From NCBI GenBank assembly GCA_044353165.1, contig JBILCM010000019.1, forward strand, positions 1 to 37,446: DNA of 37,446 nucleotides, given 5' to 3'. Under the pieces are notes generated by a model. That model had not been told where the DNA came from. It ran no database searches and was given only the letters and a program-made list of their open reading frames with translations. The translations under genes and the position numbers were made by a program. The DNA is from JBILCM01 sp044353165. Lineage in GTDB: Bacteria > Bacillota > Bacilli > Paenibacillales > YIM-B00363. Shown here piece after piece: positions 7,684 to 14,779 of the stretch. Numbering within the stretch: the first letter of the stretch is position 1; every line of letters begins with the position of its first letter.

Positions 7684-8574
7684 ATGGGTAAGTGGAGTGA
7701 AATTTCTTTCCAAACGATCAATTACACCTTGTTTTGCTTATTTGCTGTGATTTGTATTTATCCATTCTATTTTTTATTTCTGGTATCGGTAAGCGATGCG
7801 AGCGCCGTGTCTAGAGGAGATGTCTTATTATGGCCCGTCGGGTTTCATCTCACCAATTTTATCAATGTGTTCCAACTGAACGGGATATTCAGCGCATTCA
7901 TGATATCGGTCGGAAGAACCGTCATTGGTACACTCTTAATGCTCATCTTCTCTTGCACTCTAGCTTATATCGTGACGAAGCAAGAGTTGCCCGGCCGCAA
8001 ATGGATTTATCGCGCGACAGTCATCACCATTTTCTTTCAAGCCGGCTTGATCCCGTGGGTCGTCACCATGAATTTCCTGCATCTGGATAACACATTCTGG
8101 TTGTACGTATTGCCCGGCATCATCTCGCCTTATGCTGTCATCTTGATCAAAACGTATATGGAATCGATCTCTCCTTCTTTAGAAGAATCGGCATTAATTG
8201 ATGGCGCTGGTTATTTTCGCATCTTATGGTCTGTGATGGTGCCGCTATCGCTGCCCATTATTGCAGCTGTATCCGTATTCAATGCAGTGACGCAATGGAA
8301 TAGTTGGCAAGATAATTTTTTCCTCGTCACAGACCCGCAGTTAAAAACGTTGCAGCTCACGTTGTTGGAGTTTTTGCAACAAGCGGAGTTGTTGGCACGT
8401 GTGATCCAATCCGGTAATCAAGATATGAATTCCATCAAGAACAGTATGCAATTTGACCCTTTTGCTGTGAAAACAACGATTACGATGATTACCGTATTTC
8501 CGATTATGCTCTTCTATCCGTTTATGCAGAAATATTTTGTGAAAGGGATCATGCTAGGAGCGGTAAAAGGGTAG
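7684..8574 (+). CDS. ABC sugar importer permease, LplC/YtcP type
   Basis: Second membrane subunit of the same importer, pairing with the LplB-type subunit. The 296-residue protein has about six hydrophobic helices. Its EAA loop is at about residue 167 (EESALIDGAGYFRILWSVMVP), the contact site for the ATPase. The C-terminus KYFVKGIMLGAVKG is the standard ending of this subfamily. The ATG has GAGGAG upstream. The gap to lplB is short and has no terminator. The next gene, encoding the binding protein, follows after a hairpin-containing gap of 84 bases. Confidence 0.94.
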   Translation: MGKWSEISFQTINYTLFCLFAVICIYPFYFLFLVSVSDASAVSRGDVLLWPVGFHLTNFINVFQLNGIFSAFMISVGRTVIGTLLMLIFSCTLAYIVTKQELPGRKWIYRATVITIFFQAGLIPWVVTMNFLHLDNTFWLYVLPGIISPYAVILIKTYMESISPSLEESALIDGAGYFRILWSVMVPLSLPIIAAVSVFNAVTQWNSWQDNFFLVTDPQLKTLQLTLLEFLQQAELLARVIQSGNQDMNSIKNSMQFDPFAVKTTITMITVFPIMLFYPFMQKYFVKGIMLGAVKG

Positions 8575-8594
8575 CCGTAATACAATCCGAATGA

Positions 8595-8631
8595 TTTTAT
8601 TGAACTGCGTGAAGCAGCGATTTCAATAAAA
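8595..8631 (+). other. Hairpin between permease and binding-protein genes
   Basis: Arms TTTTATTGAA and TTCAATAAAA (10 pairs) enclose an inner CTGC/GCAG stem. The 3' side is A-rich rather than U-rich, so this is not a standard terminator. Such hairpins in sugar ABC operons are thought to stabilise mRNA ends and set the higher dose of binding protein. It sits 28 bases before the lipoprotein start. Confidence 0.45.
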
Positions 8632-8658
8632 TAAAAAAAATTAAGGGGAGTGTTATCA

Positions 8659-10386
8659 GTGAGCTTGGTTTGGAAACGAATGACGGTGTTCATGCTGCTC
8701 TTTGCGATCGTGTTTGTGGCAGCATGCAGCTCATCTTCAAGTGAAGATGAAACAACGACACCCGCAGCAGAAACGTCTGCAGAAGAAAGTAAAGAATTGG
8801 TGAACCTTTCATTCTGGGCAGCACCTATGGCTGTCAATGCGCCCATCGGCGCACAGGATGACCCTGTGGCTAAAGAAATCGAGAAACAGTTGAACATCAA
8901 GCTGGACATGGAAACCAAATCTACCGATGAGAAGCTAGCCGCATTGTTAGCTACCGGCGATCTGAAAGATATTATGGTCGTGAATGCAAAGTATGCGCCT
9001 CAGTTGAAAGATCTTGTCATTGATTTGGAACCTTTGATCGAAAGTCATGGCCCTGACATCAAAGCGAATGTCGATCCAGAAATTTTCGAACGCTCCAAAC
9101 GGGAATTCGGAGATGGCAAGTTGTTGTTCCTCTCCAATGGATTAAGCCCTGAGAACGTCAATCCTGAGAACATCTGGGCAGGTCCTTATTTCCGATGGGA
9201 TTATTACAAAGAGTTGGGTTATCCCGCCATTAACACACCGGATGACTTCGTGAATGTGGTTGCTGCGATGAAGAAGAAGTATCCCAAGAACGAAGACGGT
9301 AAACCGTATTATGGATTTTCCTTGTGGATGGACTGGGGTTGGGGTTTCTTAACAGATCATTGGAATGTGCGTCGAGATGGCGCCGAAGTGATCGGAGACC
9401 TTGCGATTGTCCAAATCGATCGCGATACGTTCGAGACCGCGAACAAATTTTTCAAAGAAGATTCCGGGTTCTGGAAAGATCTTGATTTCTGGAATAAAGC
9501 AAACAAAGCCGGACTGATTGATCCTGATAGCTGGACTCAAAAATATGACCAAGCCGATCAAAAATACAAAACAGGTCAAGTGTTAGCGTCCTACATCAGT
9601 TGGATGGTCGACAGTTCCACAACGTATTTGCAAAGTAAAAAAATCTATGACAAGGGTTGGAACGGTGGCGCCCCTGCTCCTATGCCAGGAGACAATTATT
9701 ACAAGAACAACTACAAATATGGCATTAACGGCATGTTGTTCGCCATCAGCAAGAATGCCAAAAACCCTGAACGCGCCATGGAATTGATTAACTGGTTCTA
9801 CTCCAAGAAGGGGATCTACACCGTGATGAACGGTCCTGAAGGCGGCGTCTGGAAAGAAGAGAACGGGGAATTCAAAATTACAGATATGGCAACATTCATC
9901 AAGAATAATACTGAACCCGATGCTGCTTTGAAATACGGGTACGGCAAGTATTTGAACCAAGCAGGATTCGACCAAGCTGCTTATGTCCCCGGCACAACCA
10001 TTCCAGCGGATATCCGGAACACGACGGAGTATCAACAACAGCAATTGTTGCTTCCTGAGAATGCATTGAAAGCAGAAATCGCACAATATTACAATGTAAC
10101 AGCCTTGAATCAAATTTTACCTGCTGGTCAACAGTTTACGCTTAATAAGATGAGCGATATCAACGGCTTCATGCCAACGAAATCAACAGATGACATCAAA
10201 CTCATCGCGGATAAGATTAACAATTACTTAAACCAACAAGTCGTGAAGATCGTGTTGGCTGACGATTTTGCCGCAATCAAGAAATCTACGATCGAAGAAC
10301 TGAAGAAGATGGAAGCCGATAAAGTGTATGCGTTCTGGGCTGATGCTGTCGCGAAAGCTAAGGAACAAGTGAAGGCTGCGCAATAA
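8659..10386 (+). CDS. Extracellular solute-binding lipoprotein of the LplA type
   Basis: This lipoprotein captures the substrate outside the cell and hands it to the LplB/LplC permease. The start is taken as the GTG at 8659 (575 residues) because AAGGGGAG lies eight bases before it; the earlier in-frame GTG at 8650 overlaps that site. The signal peptide is KRMTVFMLLFAIVFVAAC, with the lipobox cysteine at residue 23 followed by a serine/glutamate/threonine-rich tether. The body is a family 1 periplasmic-binding-protein fold (about residues 55-560), of the longer kind common in Paenibacillaceae. Lipidation would need the Lgt encoded at 31401-32354. The substrate is not evident. A terminator-like hairpin follows. 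Confidence 0.93.
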   Translation: MSLVWKRMTVFMLLFAIVFVAACSSSSSEDETTTPAAETSAEESKELVNLSFWAAPMAVNAPIGAQDDPVAKEIEKQLNIKLDMETKSTDEKLAALLATGDLKDIMVVNAKYAPQLKDLVIDLEPLIESHGPDIKANVDPEIFERSKREFGDGKLLFLSNGLSPENVNPENIWAGPYFRWDYYKELGYPAINTPDDFVNVVAAMKKKYPKNEDGKPYYGFSLWMDWGWGFLTDHWNVRRDGAEVIGDLAIVQIDRDTFETANKFFKEDSGFWKDLDFWNKANKAGLIDPDSWTQKYDQADQKYKTGQVLASYISWMVDSSTTYLQSKKIYDKGWNGGAPAPMPGDNYYKNNYKYGINGMLFAISKNAKNPERAMELINWFYSKKGIYTVMNGPEGGVWKEENGEFKITDMATFIKNNTEPDAALKYGYGKYLNQAGFDQAAYVPGTTIPADIRNTTEYQQQQLLLPENALKAEIAQYYNVTALNQILPAGQQFTLNKMSDINGFMPTKSTDDIKLIADKINNYLNQQVVKIVLADDFAAIKKSTIEELKKMEADKVYAFWADAVAKAKEQVKAAQ

Positions 10387-10410
10387 AGCATTACATTTAC
10401 GAAAATTGAC

Positions 10411-10451
10411 AACGCCCTCTGCTCATGAATGTTCATGAGACGGAGGGCGTT
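10411..10451. terminator. Shared terminator between the lipoprotein and site-2 protease genes
   Basis: Outer arms AACGCCCTC/GAGGGCGTT and inner arms CTCATGAA/TTCATGAG form a long two-part hairpin between convergent genes. Flanking T-runs are short on both sides (GTTTCATTC on plus), so efficiency is uncertain, but position and stability fit a bidirectional terminator. Confidence 0.75.
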
Positions 10452-10456
10452 TCATT

Positions 10457-11536
10457 CTACAACTCAGGGACTTGCCCACTGATCGTATACAACATGGTGA
10501 CAAGAAAGACAGCGAGTCCTGCATACAACATCCCGTACACCCACCGTGTTCGTAGCGGCACATCATAGTAATCGTCAGGTTCATACGGTTGTGCTTGGAT
10601 TTCACCTTGAATTACCAATCGTTCGGGTTGTTGTGCCGGCTCCCGACGCACACCCATCACACTCACTTTGTGAATGATCAGCTGCATTCCTGCACCGATC
10701 GGGATCGACTGCTCAATCGCTAATCCCGGCCAATGAATCGTAACCTCTTGCTCCCCTTGTAACGTTGAGGATGTGCTAAACTGTAAATCGCGCTGATGAT
10801 CTTCCCCGGGAATGAAAGCACCCATCTGGACGAGCGGTTCAAGCGCGACCGGCAACGTGAAGGGAACGAGCCGCTTCTTGCGGTTACCGTTCTTCAAGAC
10901 GTATTTCTGCAACAGCTCCCAAGCGAACAAAGCCCAAATCACGAAGAACAGAATACTCTTCATGTAGACGATGACAACCAGCCCGCCAAGAAGACCCACA
11001 AGCCAGAGCCACCGCGTGACAGCCGTGGAGATACGTCCGCCGTCTAACGGATGAATCGGCAGTAAATTGATCGCATTGAGGAAAAAACCGACATAGGCGA
11101 TCAGATAAAGCAGGTCATATTGCGTATAGATCGCTAACAGGTATGCTGCGATGGCACCCACTGTACCCAGAATCGGTCCGCCGAACGCGATATAAGCTTC
11201 CGTCACCGCATCTCGCGGGTGTTTCTTCATCGTTATGAGTGCCCCCAAGAACGGAATAAACAAGGGCGCTGAGACAGGCAAGCCTTTGTGCTTGGCGGCG
11301 ATGACGTGCCCGATCTCATGAATCAACAACATCACCACAAGACCCACCGCGAATTGCACTGGAAAAATGATCGCATACGCACCGATGGTCACAAACATGC
11401 TGATGATAGGTGCTGTGAATTTACTCACTTTGAGTAACGTAAAGATGGTTTTGCCTTTGCTGATTACAAAAAGAGCAATCGCGCCAAGCAGCCACATTCT
11501 TTGGCTTTTGTTGTTCGGTTTGGACGAATCACGCAA
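10457..11536 (-). CDS. Site-2 protease family (M50-like) membrane metalloprotease
   Basis: A polytopic intramembrane zinc protease. The first motif is LLIHEIGHVIAAKH (zinc ligands His73 and His77, catalytic Glu74) and the third ligand is Asp165 in LLPIHPLDGGR, so the active site is complete. About six membrane helices fill residues 15-215. A hydrophilic beta-rich region at about 235-325 follows, and a last helix lies near the C-terminus (YGMLYAGLAVFLVTMLYTI). Length is 359 residues. The start is a TTG (11536) with GGAGG ten bases upstream. It has its own extended -10 promoter and sits between two terminators, so it is transcribed alone. The substrate is unknown; related proteins cut membrane-bound signalling proteins. 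Confidence 0.88.
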   Translation of the reverse strand: MRDSSKPNNKSQRMWLLGAIALFVISKGKTIFTLLKVSKFTAPIISMFVTIGAYAIIFPVQFAVGLVVMLLIHEIGHVIAAKHKGLPVSAPLFIPFLGALITMKKHPRDAVTEAYIAFGGPILGTVGAIAAYLLAIYTQYDLLYLIAYVGFFLNAINLLPIHPLDGGRISTAVTRWLWLVGLLGGLVVIVYMKSILFFVIWALFAWELLQKYVLKNGNRKKRLVPFTLPVALEPLVQMGAFIPGEDHQRDLQFSTSSTLQGEQEVTIHWPGLAIEQSIPIGAGMQLIIHKVSVMGVRREPAQQPERLVIQGEIQAQPYEPDDYYDVPLRTRWVYGMLYAGLAVFLVTMLYTISGQVPEL

Positions 11537-11563
11537 TGCACAACATCCTCCTTCTCAACTTCA

Positions 11564-11572
11564 AGTATACCA
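11564..11572 (-). promoter_or_regulatory. Extended -10 promoter of the site-2 protease gene
   Basis: TGG followed by TATACT forms an extended -10 element 28 bases before the TTG start; the -35 region is poor. It lies just after the AKR terminator, which supports an independent transcript. Confidence 0.5.
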
Positions 11573-11603
11573 AAGGGCGACATTTTCCAAAAATCAAGAC
11601 AAC

Positions 11604-11636
11604 AAAAAAAACAAACCCCCGACACGGCGAGGATTT
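11604..11636 (-). terminator. Terminator of the aldo/keto reductase gene
   Basis: On the minus strand a 9-pair stem (AAATCCTCG with CGGGGGTTT, two G-U pairs) and a 6-nt loop are followed by G and eight T residues. This is a standard intrinsic terminator, 24 bases after the gene's stop codon. Confidence 0.82.
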
Positions 11637-11659
11637 GGTAGAAATCATGCGTATGGATG

Positions 11660-12625
11660 TTATTGAAACCGATGTTCTTCCGGGTCTTGCGCATCAAAGC
11701 CGACGGCATCAAGCGCTGGCCATAGCTCATCAGGAATCGGATAATTCGCAAGCTCAATCGTCTGTGCCACCCGTTCCGGCTTGGTCATCCCAACTACAGT
11801 GGTCGTCACCCGCGGGTCCCTCATGGAGAACTGCAGCGCGGCAGCAGGGAGCGGCACATTGAATTGTTGACAGATCGCTGCAATCTTGCGTGTGCGATCA
11901 ATCATCGCCTGCGGTGCGTCTTGGTAAGCATAACGCGCGTATGCATCCGGCCCTTTCGCCAACATACCGCTGCCATACGGTGCGGCATTCACTACAGCGA
12001 CACCCATGCGGGCGCAGACGTCAAGTAACGGCTCTGCGGAACGGTTCAGCAGCGTATAACGGTTATGGGTTTCTACGGCGCTAAATTCGCCTGTCTCGAT
12101 GTAACGAATCAACATCTGGATGGGGCCACCGGACATGCCGATGTGATCGATGACGCCTTGCGCTTGGAATGATTTTAATACTTCAAGCGGTCCGCCCTTG
12201 CTCATGACATTCTCGAAAGTCGTATTTTCTGGATCGTGGATATATACGTATTGCAGGCGGTCAAGACCCAATCGTTCAAGACTTTCTTCCACTGAACGCT
12301 TGATTTGCTCTCCGCTGAAATCGCCTGTATCCGGATCCCGGTCCGCTTTCGTCGCCAACACGAACCCCGGTGGCAACCCGCCCATCTCCTTGATTGCGAG
12401 GCCAATGCGCCGCTCACTTTCACCAAAACCATAGATGGCCGACGTATCCATGAAGTTGATATCGCTCGTGAACGTGGCGCGTAAAGTCGCTAATGCTTGA
12501 TCGAGCGGTACACTATAGGCGAACGTCTCGGGCATATCCCCGAGCGGTGCGGCGCCCACACAGATGGGCGTTACGGATAATCCGGTTCGACCTAATGGCC
12601 GCTTGGCTAACTTATTTACAGACAT
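11660..12625 (-). CDS. Aldo/keto reductase, aldose-1-dehydrogenase-like
   Basis: An NAD(P)-dependent oxidoreductase of the aldo/keto reductase family, 321 residues, a TIM barrel. The catalytic tetrad is visible: Asp in FMDTSAIYG, Tyr in the same segment, Lys in VLATKADRD and His in YVYIHDPEN. The N-terminal RPLGRTGLSVTPICVGAAPLG and the ending IELANYPIPDELWPAL resemble D-threo-aldose 1-dehydrogenase/L-fucose dehydrogenase-like members, so a sugar lactone-forming activity is plausible, but the substrate is not proven by sequence. The ATG has a weak ribosome binding site. It is monocistronic, ended by the terminator at 11604-11636, and diverges from clpP across a 220-base gap. Confidence 0.9.
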   Translation of the reverse strand: MSVNKLAKRPLGRTGLSVTPICVGAAPLGDMPETFAYSVPLDQALATLRATFTSDINFMDTSAIYGFGESERRIGLAIKEMGGLPPGFVLATKADRDPDTGDFSGEQIKRSVEESLERLGLDRLQYVYIHDPENTTFENVMSKGGPLEVLKSFQAQGVIDHIGMSGGPIQMLIRYIETGEFSAVETHNRYTLLNRSAEPLLDVCARMGVAVVNAAPYGSGMLAKGPDAYARYAYQDAPQAMIDRTRKIAAICQQFNVPLPAAALQFSMRDPRVTTTVVGMTKPERVAQTIELANYPIPDELWPALDAVGFDAQDPEEHRFQ

Positions 12626-12753
12626 CTCTCATGACTCGCTTTCTCTAGGACACTTTCTGTCCCATGTAATGGTTTATTGCTAGCTTACCCCCCGGAATGT
12701 TCATTCGTCAAGCGCAATCTGATTGTACAGTGCTCCCTTTTGCCTAGAAAATG

Positions 12754-12770
12754 TTTGACCTTCTTTGACT
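12754..12770 (+). promoter_or_regulatory. CtsR operator upstream of clpP
   Basis: On the minus strand the site reads AGTCAAA-GAA-GGTCAAA, a perfect match to the CtsR heptad repeat RGTCAAA-NAN-RGTCAAA. It covers the -35 box of the clpP promoter, so CtsR binding would exclude RNA polymerase until heat or protein stress removes it. CtsR itself is not encoded in the window. Confidence 0.9.
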
Positions 12771-12793
12771 TTATCCAATAGATACGGTATGAT
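12765..12793 (+). promoter_or_regulatory. Sigma-A promoter of clpP
   Basis: TTGACT and TATGAT are separated by 17 bases. The start of transcription falls near 12800, giving a 45-base leader with a GGAGG site before the ATG. Confidence 0.82.
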
Positions 12794-12845
12794 GATGTCG
12801 ATAACACGAAATCGATGCGTATGAAGAGCGGAGGCTGATGCACAG

Positions 12846-13433
12846 ATGAATATGAACTTGGTACCTATGGTCGTGGAGCAGACGAACCGGGGTGAACGCG
12901 CTTATGATATTTACTCTCGTTTGCTGAAGGATCGCATTATTTTCCTCGGGACACCGATCAATGATGTCGTAGCCAATAGCATTATTGCGCAGTTGTTGTT
13001 TTTGGCTGCGGATGATCCTCAGAAAGATATTAGTTTGTACATTAATAGTCCGGGCGGGTCAATTACGTCGGGGATGGCCATTTATGATACGATGCAGTTT
13101 ATTAAGCCGGATGTAGCGACCATCTGCGTGGGGATGGCGGCATCGATGGGTGCTTTCTTGCTTTCCGCAGGGGCCAAGGGGAAGCGCTTCGCCTTGCCGA
13201 ATGGCGAAGTCATGATTCACCAACCGCTAGGCGGCGCTGAAGGGCAAGCCTCGGATATTGAAATTCGGGCGAAGCGCATTCTCAAGATGCGCGACAAGCT
13301 CAACCGCATTCTCGCGGAGCGATCCGGCCAACCGCTGGAACGCATTGAGCGAGACACAGACCGTGATTACTTCATGTCTGCTGAAGAAGCCCGTGAATAT
13401 GGACTCATTGATCGGGTCATTGAGAAGTTATAA
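12846..13433 (+). CDS. clpP: ATP-dependent Clp protease proteolytic subunit ClpP
   Basis: A serine peptidase that forms a 14-subunit barrel and degrades proteins fed by Clp ATPases. The 195-residue protein closely follows B. subtilis ClpP. The catalytic triad is Ser100 (GMAASMGAF), His125 (MIHQPLGG) and Asp174 (RDTDRDYF). The N-terminal MNMNLVPMVVEQ contains the axial-loop segment. The start at 12846 has GGAGG 11 bases upstream; a second ATG two codons on matches the B. subtilis start but is too far from the site. It is regulated by CtsR through the operator over its -35 box and ended by a shared terminator with map. Confidence 0.98.
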   Translation: MNMNLVPMVVEQTNRGERAYDIYSRLLKDRIIFLGTPINDVVANSIIAQLLFLAADDPQKDISLYINSPGGSITSGMAIYDTMQFIKPDVATICVGMAASMGAFLLSAGAKGKRFALPNGEVMIHQPLGGAEGQASDIEIRAKRILKMRDKLNRILAERSGQPLERIERDTDRDYFMSAEEAREYGLIDRVIEKL

Positions 13434-13477
13434 TCCACGTTTCTCCTCTGGATTGCCTCTTTCATGTTAACGAAAAG

Positions 13478-13523
13478 AATGCGACGAGCCGGGTCAATCT
13501 GACCTTGGAACGTCGCATTTTTT
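13478..13523. terminator. Bidirectional terminator between clpP and map
   Basis: Arms AATGCGACG and CGTCGCATT enclose an inner GGTCA/TGACC hairpin. On the plus strand it is followed by a run of T residues ending clpP. On the minus strand the tail is TCTTTTCG after the map stop, whose stop codon sits in the plus-strand T-run. Confidence 0.88.
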
Positions 13524-14308
13524 CATTCGGATAAGGTGAGGATGATGGCTTCTTTCTCCGTCACCACGATGGTATGCTCGAACTGGGCTACGATGCTGTC
13601 ATCCGGAACGACGAGTGCCCAGCTATCTCCGCCTTCATCAACGTGTTGTGCACGCGTAGATATGAATGGTTCGATCGCGAGTACGTGCCCTTTCTTGAGT
13701 AGTCGACGATCACTCGGCTCGGGGTAACTGTATATATGCGCAGGTTCTTCATGCAGCTTACGGCCAATGCCATGGCCTGTTAAATTTTTGATGACGGTGT
13801 ATCCGTCTTTCTGTGCTTCCCGCATCACAGCTCTGCCGATTTCGCTAATTTTGGAGCCCGCCCTCGCTTTAGCAATCGCGGCTTCCAACGCGCGTTCGGA
13901 AGCAGCCAACACTTTCAACTTATCCGCATATTTGGACTGTGCATCGAACTTCCGGTGGGCATTCACCTCTGTGCCAGCGACAATCGTGGCTCCGGTATCT
14001 GCGTAAAACCCATCCAATACGGCTGAGACATCTACATTCACCACATCGCCTTCTTGCACCACATCCATGCCGGGTATTCCATGTGCGACACACCGATTGA
14101 GGCTCACACATGTGCCGCCCGGAAAATTATACATCGTTCTTGGCGCAGATAATGCGCCGTGGGCATGCAACACTTGCTCGCCCAGTTGGTCTAACGCGAG
14201 TGTAGTCACACCCGGACGCACGGCCGCAAGCATCGCATCCCGCGCAGCGGCAACCGCACGTCCTGCACGCTTCAATGCTGCCAATTCTTCGTTCGTTGTA
14301 ACGATCAT
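13523..14308 (-). CDS. map: Methionine aminopeptidase, type I
   Basis: This enzyme removes the initiator methionine from nascent proteins. The 261-residue protein carries all five metal ligands of the type I enzyme: Asp93 and Asp104 (NVDVSAVLDGFYADTGA), His179 (TGHGIGRKLHEEP), Glu213 (AIEPFIS) and Glu244 (FEHTIVVT), with His76 near the substrate pocket. AAGGG lies seven bases after-spaced upstream of the ATG. It is not next to the ribosomal genes where the main map usually lies, so it may be a second copy of the B. subtilis YflG kind; this is inference. It is a single gene, since terminators flank it on both sides. Confidence 0.95.
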   Translation of the reverse strand: MIVTTNEELAALKRAGRAVAAARDAMLAAVRPGVTTLALDQLGEQVLHAHGALSAPRTMYNFPGGTCVSLNRCVAHGIPGMDVVQEGDVVNVDVSAVLDGFYADTGATIVAGTEVNAHRKFDAQSKYADKLKVLAASERALEAAIAKARAGSKISEIGRAVMREAQKDGYTVIKNLTGHGIGRKLHEEPAHIYSYPEPSDRRLLKKGHVLAIEPFISTRAQHVDEGGDSWALVVPDDSIVAQFEHTIVVTEKEAIILTLSE

Positions 14309-14326
14309 CCCATCACCCTTTTCTAA

Positions 14327-14369
14327 GAAAAAATGCCCCGCTCCATGGTGTTCATCAGGAACGAAGCAT
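14327..14369 (-). terminator. Terminator of the HPr/Crh-like gene
   Basis: On the minus strand ATGCTTCGTTCC pairs with GGAGCGGGGCAT (12 pairs, several G-U) around a 13-nt loop and is followed by six T residues. It closes the whiA/HPr transcription unit before map. Confidence 0.82.
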
Positions 14370-14396
14370 CTCTCTGACAGTCATGATTCCACTGTA

Positions 14397-14666
14397 TTAT
14401 TGGTTTTCCAGCTCTTCTTTGCTCACTAAGGCAACCAACGCAGCTACCGCTTGTTCTGCATCAGAACCATCCGCGCTTATGTACACTTCCGTCCCCGAAC
14501 TGATCGCCAAACTCATGATACCCATGATGCTTTTCGCGTTTACTTTCTTCTCATCTTTCTCCACAAAAACTTCAGATGAGAATTTATTCGCCTCTTGCAC
14601 GAATAAAGCCGCGGGTCTGGCATGGAGACCGGTCTTTAGTTTCACGACCACAGGGTGTTTCGTCAT
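14397..14666 (-). CDS. HPr-family protein in the crh position, with the PTS histidine kept
   Basis: A small phosphocarrier or regulator of the HPr fold. The start chosen is the ATG at 14666 (89 residues): AAGGGG abuts the earlier ATG at 14678, and the later start places the active histidine at position 15. His15 (TGLHARPAA) is the PTS phosphorylation site and Ser46 (NAKSIMG) is the HprK site. The residues around them (ARPAALFVQEAN, KKVNAKSIMG) resemble B. subtilis Crh, and the place after whiA is that of crh, but Crh has Gln15. It may therefore act as HPr, Crh or both. It has its own extended -10 promoter and a terminator. Partner HprK lies at 32382-33320. Confidence 0.9.
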   Translation of the reverse strand: MTKHPVVVKLKTGLHARPAALFVQEANKFSSEVFVEKDEKKVNAKSIMGIMSLAISSGTEVYISADGSDAEQAVAALVALVSKEELENQ

Positions 14667-14729
14667 GCGCTTCGTCATCCCCTTACACCTGAATATATAA
14701 ATACAAACATTCTCAGCGAGTTTTTCATC

Positions 14730-14738
14730 ATTATAACA
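14730..14738 (-). promoter_or_regulatory. Extended -10 promoter of the HPr/Crh-like gene
   Basis: TGT plus the perfect -10 hexamer TATAAT, with no good -35 box, lies in the gap between whiA and the HPr-like gene. The start near 14723 leaves a leader of about 57 bases. It would allow expression beyond read-through from whiA. Confidence 0.6.
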
Positions 14739-14779
14739 CTTTTCAAATCATGACACTAGAAAGATTTACTTAAATTCAA

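Noticed and set aside
12626..12680. GGACA/TGTCC inverted repeat upstream of the aldo/keto reductase gene
   Set aside because: Only five paired bases with a five-base spacer and no promoter aligned to it; likely chance.
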